DNA of 10,853 nt, from positions 1-10,853 of the forward strand of contig JAKBSB010000031.1 in the NCBI GenBank assembly GCA_021845155.1, read 5' to 3'. The DNA comes from Thermoplasmata archaeon (GTDB taxonomy: Archaea > Thermoplasmatota > Thermoplasmata > Thermoplasmatales > Thermoplasmataceae). Of this stretch, positions 6,182-10,853 are shown in pieces. Positions within the stretch are counted from its first letter, which is position 1. Each line of letters begins with the position of its first letter. Under the pieces are notes generated by a model. The model ran no database searches and had not been told where the DNA came from. It saw only the letters and a list, made by a program, of their open reading frames with translations. The position numbers and the translations under genes are program-made.

Positions 6182-7026
6182 CTTGCTTCATCTACCAGAT
6201 AATCTATTATCTCTCCTGGAACATCTAACTGTGCTGTTTGTGAAGTAGTCTTAAACTCGGTGGTACTGTTTACCTCGTGAACAAGATATCCTCTTTCGGA
6301 TTCCATTATGTCCACGCCGTATATTCCCTTCCCAATGATCTTTGCTGCAGAAATTGACAGTTTTTCAATTTCACTGTTTATTTCACATTTTTCCGCCTTC
6401 CCTCCAATTGCAGAATTTGTTCTCCAGTCTTTATCAGTCTGGTACCGGTATATTCCACCAATGACACGATCACCCACAGTAAAAACCCTGATGTCCCTCG
6501 GAGGTCTCTTTACATACTCCTGGAGATAAAATATTGAATATAATGGGTACATATACTCTCTATCTTCGAGTACAGCCATTGCAGCCTCTTTGTCATTCAT
6601 CAGGGCTATCATCCTTCCCCAGCTTCCGGTAACCGGTTTTATTACCGCTCTTTTGTGAAACTTTTCTGTGAACTGCTTCATTGCCATCTCGTAACTGGTT
6701 GCAACTGAAGTATATGGTGTGGGGACTCCACCAGATATGAGGGCCAGAGAAGTAAGCATCTTGTTTCCCGCCGTTATTGTTGTCTGCAAGCTATTGACAA
6801 CTTTCTGTCTCTTTTTTTCAAGAAATGCTGTTGAATGCATCCCCTTGTAGTATGATATGCACCTCTGCAGGGTTATCTTTCCGTATGATTCCGAGACAGG
6901 TTTCTCAAAATCCATGTCCATCTCGTTCACGTTGATCATATTCATTTCTATGCCTTTATCTTGAGCAGCTTTGAGAATTGACTTTTCCTCCCATCTTATT
7001 TTATCATAAACCATTGACATAATCAT
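6178..7026 (-). CDS. lysX: LysW-amino acid ligase (ATP-grasp), alpha-aminoadipate or glutamate specific
   Basis: LysX uses ATP to join the amino group of alpha-aminoadipate (LysX) or glutamate (ArgX) to the C-terminal Glu side chain of LysW. The 282-aa sequence has the family's N-terminal YDKIRWEEKSIL block. ATP-grasp elements follow: AVIKPVTGSWGRMIAL (residues 127-142), YLQEYVKRPPRDIRVFTVGD (167-186), WRTNSAIGGKAE (201-212), and the metal/substrate region GVDIMESERGYLVHEVNSTTEFK (237-259). The NSTTEFK stretch resembles the NHTMEFK I recall from Thermus thermophilus LysX, which favours the lysine branch, but a dual or glutamate specificity cannot be excluded. The gene starts 18 bp after lysJ; GGGATGA precedes the first ATG, though in-frame ATGs at codons 3 and 5 are alternatives. 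It overlaps lysK by 4 bp. Confidence 0.93.
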   Translation of the reverse strand: MIMSMVYDKIRWEEKSILKAAQDKGIEMNMINVNEMDMDFEKPVSESYGKITLQRCISYYKGMHSTAFLEKKRQKVVNSLQTTITAGNKMLTSLALISGGVPTPYTSVATSYEMAMKQFTEKFHKRAVIKPVTGSWGRMIALMNDKEAAMAVLEDREYMYPLYSIFYLQEYVKRPPRDIRVFTVGDRVIGGIYRYQTDKDWRTNSAIGGKAEKCEINSEIEKLSISAAKIIGKGIYGVDIMESERGYLVHEVNSTTEFKTTSQTAQLDVPGEIIDYLVDEAS

Positions 7027-7044
7027 TTTAATTCATCCCATATC

Positions 7045-8238
7045 CTATTTATTCAGTTGCTTGTTCAGTGCTAATCTTATGAATTCCGCCGCCTTGTTTA
7101 CTTCTTCTTCTGTAACTGTGTAAGGAGGAAGCATCCGTATAGTGTTTATTCCAGAATAGAGGGTTATAAGGCCCATTTGTAAAAGCTCCATAAGCACAGG
7201 GACGAACCTTACACGCAGATCTATTGCAAGCATCAGACCCATTCCCCTTGCCTGCGACACAAGCCTGTGACCTTCTGTTTCCTCGGAAATTCTCTTCAGA
7301 GCAAACCTACCCATTGTGGTTACCCTGTGAAGCATGCCTGATTCCAGTTCTCCAATTAAAGCCGATCCTGCTGCACAAGCCAGGGGATTCCCGCCTGTTG
7401 TAGAGCTCTGTTCCCCAACGTCGAGAGACTCCATGAATTCCTTCTTACCTATGGTAACGCCCATGGGGATGCCACCCCCAATACCTTTACCTACAGTCAT
7501 TATATCCGGAACTATTCCCCAGTGTTCGTGAGCCCACATTTTTCCTGTTCTACCTAAACCAGATTGAATTTCATCCATGACCAGCAGAGTGCCATTTTCT
7601 CTGGTGGTTTCCCTTACGGCTTCCATATAACCATAGGGTGGAAAATTAATTCCACCTTCCCCTTGGATTGGTTCCATGAAAACTGCTGCCACGTCCCCAC
7701 TCTTCAATAGGGACAAGAGAGATGCTGAATCCCCGAATTTGACGAACTGTACGTTTGGGAGAAGTATTCCTTCGAATGCTTTCCGGTATTTGTTTGAATG
7801 AGTTATTGAAAGAGCGCCAAGTGTCTTTCCATGATATGCTTTTTCCATTGCAATTATTTTTTTTCTTCCAGTGGTTTTTACGGCAATTTTTATTGCCGCT
7901 TCAATGGACTCCGCGCCACTATTTGAAAGATATGCCATATTGAGACTTTTTGGACTAATTCTCATAATATTTCTGAGAAATTCAGCACGAGCTGGGCTGT
8001 ACACTGATCCATGGCTTATTCCGATGAGATCAAGCTGCTTTTTTATTGCATTACTGATGACTGGATTAGAGTGACCAAGTATTGCAACACCGTAGCCACT
8101 CATGAAATCCAGATACTCCTTTCCGCTGAGGTCCCATATTTTTGTTCCATCCGCTCTCGCGGCAACCACTGGTATTTTCTGGTATGTTCCTGCTAGAAAT
8201 CTGTTTTCTGTTTCCTCTACAAAACTGTTTATAATCAT
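7045..8238 (-). CDS. lysJ: LysW-aminoadipate semialdehyde/glutamate semialdehyde aminotransferase
   Basis: LysJ is a pyridoxal-phosphate class III aminotransferase that converts the LysW-bound semialdehyde to the LysW-bound amine, usually with glutamate as amino donor. The 397-aa protein shows the full fold: WDLSGKEYLDFMSGYGV near the N-terminus, the phosphate-binding SNSGAES (residues 105-111), AYHGKTLGALS (134-144), EPIQGEGGI (189-197), VMDEIQSGLGRTGK with D222 and Q225 contacting the cofactor ring, and the Schiff-base Lys K251 in TVGKGIGGGIP. GEQSSTTGGNPLAC follows, as in the ArgD/LysJ group. Its start overlaps the lysZ stop as ATGA (8235-8238). The same enzyme commonly serves both lysine and arginine branches in archaea, so its presence does not decide the product. 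Confidence 0.95.
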   Translation of the reverse strand: MIINSFVEETENRFLAGTYQKIPVVAARADGTKIWDLSGKEYLDFMSGYGVAILGHSNPVISNAIKKQLDLIGISHGSVYSPARAEFLRNIMRISPKSLNMAYLSNSGAESIEAAIKIAVKTTGRKKIIAMEKAYHGKTLGALSITHSNKYRKAFEGILLPNVQFVKFGDSASLLSLLKSGDVAAVFMEPIQGEGGINFPPYGYMEAVRETTRENGTLLVMDEIQSGLGRTGKMWAHEHWGIVPDIMTVGKGIGGGIPMGVTIGKKEFMESLDVGEQSSTTGGNPLACAAGSALIGELESGMLHRVTTMGRFALKRISEETEGHRLVSQARGMGLMLAIDLRVRFVPVLMELLQMGLITLYSGINTIRMLPPYTVTEEEVNKAAEFIRLALNKQLNK

Positions 8239-9038
8239 TTTCTTATCACGGTCCTTCTATTTGAATTCAAAGCGCGAGATATTGGATACTTAGCATTCCC
8301 ATTAGCGATTATAACTTCCCTTGTTCCTGTTTCCATCGATTCTATGGCTCCCATAATCTTCTTGTCCATTCCGTTTCCAACATCCTTCATGACAATTTTT
8401 GCCTCTTCAATATTAAAACTTTCAACAAGTTCACCGTTTATTAATACACCATCAACATCTGTCAGAAGAATTAGCCTTTCAGCCTTTACAGTTCCCGCGA
8501 TGGCTGAAGCCGCTCTGTCAGCATCCACATTTAATGCTTCAAAGTCTTGGCTTATAGCTATTGGAGCAATAACAGGAGTTTTTCCAATAGATAGAATGGA
8601 GTTCATAATTTCCGGATCTACCCTTGTTATTTTCCCGGTATACCCCCCATCAACATACATTCTTCTCCCGTTTCCGTTGATGGTTATAAGTCTCTTCTTT
8701 CTCTCTGCAATGATCATTTGACCGTCTATGCCAGACATGCCCACAGCATTTATTCCAGCTTTCTGAAGAGATAGGACAATAGATGAATTCACTTTTCCCC
8801 TCATTGCCATTATGTACACCTCCATTGTTTCCAAATCTGTGTAACGGCTTCTTATTCCCTGGGGTGAGTGAATGAACTTTGGCTCTATTCCGAGTCTTAT
8901 ACACAGATCGGTTACGGAGGGGCCACCACCATGAACTATAATTGAGTCTTTCATTGATTGACCTGCAAGATCATTTATGAGATTCTGGCTCACCCCGTTC
9001 CTCATGAGACTTCCTCCAAGTTTTATTACTGTAGTCAT
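8235..9038 (-). CDS. lysZ: LysW-aminoadipate/LysW-glutamate kinase
   Basis: LysZ phosphorylates the free carboxylate of the aminoadipate (or glutamate) held on LysW, preparing it for reduction. The 267-aa protein is a complete amino-acid kinase domain of the ArgB/NAGK type: VIKLGGS (K6, residues 4-10), HGGGPSV (36-42), GIRSRYTDLETMEV (61-74, typical of LysZ), NVDADRAASAIAG (170-182) for substrate/ATP binding, LLTDVDGVL (191-199), and GNGMDKKI (221-228). It begins 3 bp after the lysY stop without its own strong ribosome site, and its stop is shared with the lysJ start. The absence of ArgA/ArgJ-type acetyl pathway genes nearby and the LysW gene upstream support a carrier-bound rather than an N-acetyl substrate. 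Confidence 0.94.
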   Translation of the reverse strand: MTTVIKLGGSLMRNGVSQNLINDLAGQSMKDSIIVHGGGPSVTDLCIRLGIEPKFIHSPQGIRSRYTDLETMEVYIMAMRGKVNSSIVLSLQKAGINAVGMSGIDGQMIIAERKKRLITINGNGRRMYVDGGYTGKITRVDPEIMNSILSIGKTPVIAPIAISQDFEALNVDADRAASAIAGTVKAERLILLTDVDGVLINGELVESFNIEEAKIVMKDVGNGMDKKIMGAIESMETGTREVIIANGNAKYPISRALNSNRRTVIRK

Positions 9039-9041
9039 TGA

Positions 9042-10094
9042 TTAAACTAACCTCATTGGAGCCATCATGAGACCTTCTCTTTCATCGAACCCTTCCATTA
9101 TATTCATGGATTGAACCGCATTTCCGGCAGATCCCTTTATTAGATTGTCAATGGATCCTATTGCAATTATTCGATTCACATGAGAATCTAATGCGAATCC
9201 CAGATCCACAAAATTCGATCCTACCACAAGTTTTGGGTCCGGATATCTGTATAGTCCATTTTTATCCATCATGAACCTCACAAATGGCTCATTTCCGTAC
9301 ATAGCGCGGTATGTTTTCCAAACCATGGCAGCATCTGGCATTTCTTCCGGGAAAACAGATGCTGTAGTCATTATTCCACGTACCATGTTTACTGAATGTG
9401 CAGACATTGTGACGGTTATTTTTGATCCTGCCAGCAGCGATAGTTCCTGTTCGATTTCACCGATGTGTCTGTGCCCGAAAGGACTGTATATCCTGATCGA
9501 ATTGTATCTTTCTGAAAAATGTGTTGCCGCTGAGTGTTTGTTTCCTGATCCGGAAGAACCTATTTTTGCATCTATTACTGTAACCTCCTTTAGAAGGCCT
9601 GCTTTTGCAAGTGGTGCAAGACTGTAAATTGCAGAACTGGCAATGCACCCTGGAACTGCCACAAATCTGCATGATTTCAGTTCATTTCTATGCAGTTCAG
9701 GCATTCCGTAAACAAACTTTTCCAAAATATCCGGTGAAGTGTGATTCCAACCGTACCATACTGGATAGTCAGCCGGGTTCCTGAACCTGAAATCAGCACT
9801 CATATCAATGATCTTTACCCCTGTTTCAGATAACTTCGGAATTTGCCTATTTGATGTGCCGTGTGGTACTGCCATGAAAAGGATGTCAACCTTGGTTGCT
9901 GCCTCTTCTGGACTATCACCAGAGAATGTCAGATCTGCAATCCCTTTTAAATTTGGGTGTACTTTGAAGACATTCTCACCTGCATGCCCCTGTGACGTAG
10001 CGACTTCCACGTCTACGTGAGGATGTAAGGAAAGAATTCTGAGTAGTTCACCTCCAGCATATCCTGATGCCCCCACAATGCCAACTGTTGTCAT
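9042..10094 (-). CDS. lysY: LysW-aminoadipyl/glutamyl phosphate reductase
   Basis: LysY reduces the LysW-bound acyl phosphate to the semialdehyde with NADPH; it is the ArgC homologue of the carrier pathway. The 350-aa protein has an N-terminal Rossmann domain (GIVGASGYAGGELLRIL, residues 5-21). The catalytic Cys is C150 in AVPGCIASSAIYSLAPL, at the position of the GCYPTA motif of ArgC. DAKIGSSGSG (175-184), the catalytic-histidine region SPFGHRHIGEIEQEL (204-218) and KGSAGNAVQSMN near the end follow. The residues after the Cys (IASS) differ from ordinary ArgC, as in LysY enzymes. GGTG 8 nt before the ATG (10103-10106) is a good ribosome site. A 65-bp AT-rich gap separates it from lysW, the largest gap within the operon. 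Confidence 0.94.
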   Translation of the reverse strand: MTTVGIVGASGYAGGELLRILSLHPHVDVEVATSQGHAGENVFKVHPNLKGIADLTFSGDSPEEAATKVDILFMAVPHGTSNRQIPKLSETGVKIIDMSADFRFRNPADYPVWYGWNHTSPDILEKFVYGMPELHRNELKSCRFVAVPGCIASSAIYSLAPLAKAGLLKEVTVIDAKIGSSGSGNKHSAATHFSERYNSIRIYSPFGHRHIGEIEQELSLLAGSKITVTMSAHSVNMVRGIMTTASVFPEEMPDAAMVWKTYRAMYGNEPFVRFMMDKNGLYRYPDPKLVVGSNFVDLGFALDSHVNRIIAIGSIDNLIKGSAGNAVQSMNIMEGFDEREGLMMAPMRLV

Positions 10095-10128
10095 AAATTA
10101 AACACCATTAAAATTCGTCAAAATTTTT

Positions 10129-10136
10129 AAAAAAAA
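10129..10136 (-). terminator. T8 run in the lysW-lysY gap, possible partial terminator
   Basis: On the minus strand the gap reads CAAATTTTTTTTAAAAATTT, with an uninterrupted run of eight T at 10129-10136 about 25 bp after the lysW stop. Archaeal polymerase pauses or stops at such runs without a hairpin. A leaky stop here would give more lysW message than enzyme message. The same AT stretch could instead hold an internal promoter. Confidence 0.35.
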
Positions 10137-10159
10137 TTTGAAATTTAATTGTTAAACTT

Positions 10160-10333
10160 TTACTCTCCCCAGTCCTCTTTCACTTCTTCTGCTGTCTTTA
10201 GAGTTACATTGCCGTTGTCCGTATTCTGTATTTCATAGTCGAGACCACAATCAGTACAGCTAACTACTTCTCCTTTTATTACATCTTCCGGAACAGGCAC
10301 TTTCCCTCCACACATAGAACATTCAATATTCAT
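10160..10333 (-). CDS. lysW: LysW amino-group carrier protein
   Basis: LysW is the small acidic carrier to whose C-terminal Glu the pathway intermediates are attached. That protects the amino group and lets each enzyme of the operon dock. The 57-aa product starts MNIECSMCGGKVPVPEDV and ends with the diagnostic VKEDWGE, whose last Glu (E57) is the attachment site. Two CxxC pairs, C5/C8 and C26/C29, form the zinc site. GAGG lies 7 nt upstream of the ATG (10341-10344). It is the first gene of the operon, followed by lysY after 65 bp. The gene is short enough to be missed by length-filtered gene calls. Identification is firm because of the two CxxC pairs, the EDWGE end and the neighbours. Confidence 0.96.
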   Translation of the reverse strand: MNIECSMCGGKVPVPEDVIKGEVVSCTDCGLDYEIQNTDNGNVTLKTAEEVKEDWGE

Positions 10334-10427
10334 TTCATTTCCTCTTATACTATGAAACCGTCTCTAATCCTCCCCTTCTAAAGGTGCTGGAACCGATAGT
10401 TTCATTTCTTAATTTGGAGTTTTCAAG

Positions 10428-10438
10428 CTTATTAATAC
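10428..10438 (-). promoter_or_regulatory. Probable TATA box of the lysW operon
   Basis: The minus strand reads AAAAAGTATTAATAAGC here: an A-rich BRE-like stretch followed by TATTAATA. Transcription would start about 25 nt downstream, near 10405, leaving a leader of roughly 70 nt before the lysW ATG. The element sits between the paired palindromes (upstream) and the GAGG ribosome site (downstream). It is the best TATA match in this interval but not a perfect one. Confidence 0.45.
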
Positions 10439-10447
10439 TTTTTGACA

Positions 10448-10494
10448 AATTATGATCATAAATAAGTTATTCTGAGTTAATTATGGTCATAAAA
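10448..10494. promoter_or_regulatory. Paired palindromic operator candidate upstream of lysW
   Basis: Two copies of AATTATGRTCATAAA start at 10448 and 10479, identical over 15 bases except one. The first contains the perfect 12-bp palindrome TTATGATCATAA (10450-10461); the second, TTATGGTCATAA (10481-10492), deviates at the centre. Their centres are 31 bp apart, close to three helical turns, so two dimers would sit on the same face. They lie just upstream of the lysW TATA box, where archaeal activators or Lrp-type regulators such as Sulfolobus LysM bind. The octamer TGACAAAT also occurs at both outer edges (10443-10450 and 10495-10502). Confidence 0.6.
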
Positions 10495-10784
10495 TGACAA
10501 ATTTAACATATATTCTTTAAAAAGTAACATAACTCCATTTGCCATTCTCCACTATTATTTAGATAGTGAAATATCGCCTCCTTTTACTTTAACAAATGAA
10601 ATTCTGAAAGCGCGATTAAATCGAAACCACATGGCGCTAAAAAGAGATCAAAACGAATTGGGCGACGAGTCTAAGATGAAGGTTACTGATATCTATCTAT
10701 TAATATATTTCAAAACCGGTCCTTGAGTATCTAAAGAAACGTGTAATTTATAGCATTTAAGGACAACTTACACTCTTTAGTATA
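10495..10784. other. Spacer between operator and tRNA gene, no convincing gene
   Basis: About 290 bp of AT-rich sequence. A TATA-like stretch on the + strand (AACATATATT, about 10505-10514) lies next to the operator pair and could serve a divergent transcript. The only + strand reading frame of note starts ATG at 10631 and encodes 31 residues (MALKRDQNELGDESK and so on), with no ribosome site or family resemblance. I see no snoRNA-like box pair or other RNA that I would defend. Confidence 0.35.
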
Positions 10785-10853
10785 CGGGCTCGGTGGGATT
10801 TGGACCCACGATCACCGACTTAGAAGGACGGTGCCTTATCCATACTAGGCCAC
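10785..10853 (-). tRNA. tRNA-Arg(UCU), first six bases outside the window
   Basis: The minus strand folds as a tRNA that reads AGA codons. Position 7 is at 10853, and the 3' acceptor strand CGAGCCC with discriminator G73 ends at 10785. The D stem is GCCT/AGGC with the G18-G19 pair in the loop. The anticodon loop is CTTCTAA with anticodon TCT. The T stem is GTGGG/CCCAC and there is a 5-nt variable loop. CCA is not encoded, as usual in many archaea, and there is no intron in the visible part. Two oddities are a T-T mismatch inside the anticodon stem (CCGTC against GTCGG) and the T-loop TCCAAAT, with C at position 55 where Psi-55 is nearly invariant. Confidence 0.9.

Noticed and set aside
8344..8721. 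Long + strand frame opposite lysZ
   Set aside because: It lies fully antisense to a well-supported kinase gene and mirrors its codon pattern; a shadow frame.
9271..9627. Long + strand frame opposite lysY
   Set aside because: Fully antisense to the reductase gene, with no motif of its own.
10590..10700. C/D-box sRNA-like elements (AGATGAA, CTGA)
   Set aside because: The C-box match is imperfect, spacing to CTGA is wrong for a D or D' box, and no terminal stem is visible.
10631..10726. Possible 31-aa + strand peptide beginning MALKRDQNELGDE
   Set aside because: No ribosome site, no positioned promoter and no homology I can recall; such a short frame is expected by chance.

Overview
The window looks archaeal. 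It has a complete LysW carrier-protein amino-acid operon, AT-rich TATA boxes with one apparently leaderless gene, GGTG/GAGG ribosome sites, and a tRNA gene without an encoded CCA. Composition and gene content suggest a Thermoplasmatales-like or Sulfolobales-like acidophile. That placement is inference; no marker gene here fixes the taxon.

Left part (1-3704, + strand). The window opens inside an IS66-type transposase whose 5' part lies outside. Directly after it comes an AT-rich four-gene cassette (778-3680): a secreted cysteine-free 174-aa protein expressed from a leaderless-type promoter, a membrane protein with a large sequon-rich outer domain, an ABC ATPase, and an ABC-2-type permease whose gene overlaps the ATPase gene. 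I cannot name either of the first two proteins. The layout is that of an exported effector or surface protein with a dedicated export or self-protection transporter, and it is the best candidate for an undescribed system in the window.

Middle (3705-5068). A compositionally distinct block without a convincing gene carries a 21-bp direct repeat pair and a strong hairpin. Next to it is a decayed minus-strand transposase. Although it reads as one open frame of 220 codons, its conserved segments are spread over different frames. This block separates the cassette from the metabolic operon.

Right part (5069-10853, minus strand). A compact operon reads lysW-lysY-lysZ-lysJ-lysX-lysK, with 3-65 bp gaps or ATGA overlaps. 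LysX attaches alpha-aminoadipate (or glutamate) to the C-terminal Glu of LysW. LysZ phosphorylates the bound substrate, LysY reduces it, LysJ transaminates it, and LysK releases lysine (or ornithine). The 57-aa lysW ends in EDWGE and is easily missed because of its size. Upstream of its promoter lie two near-identical palindromic sites 31 bp apart, a good operator candidate. The window ends in the 3' part of a tRNA-Arg(UCU) gene with an unusual T-loop.
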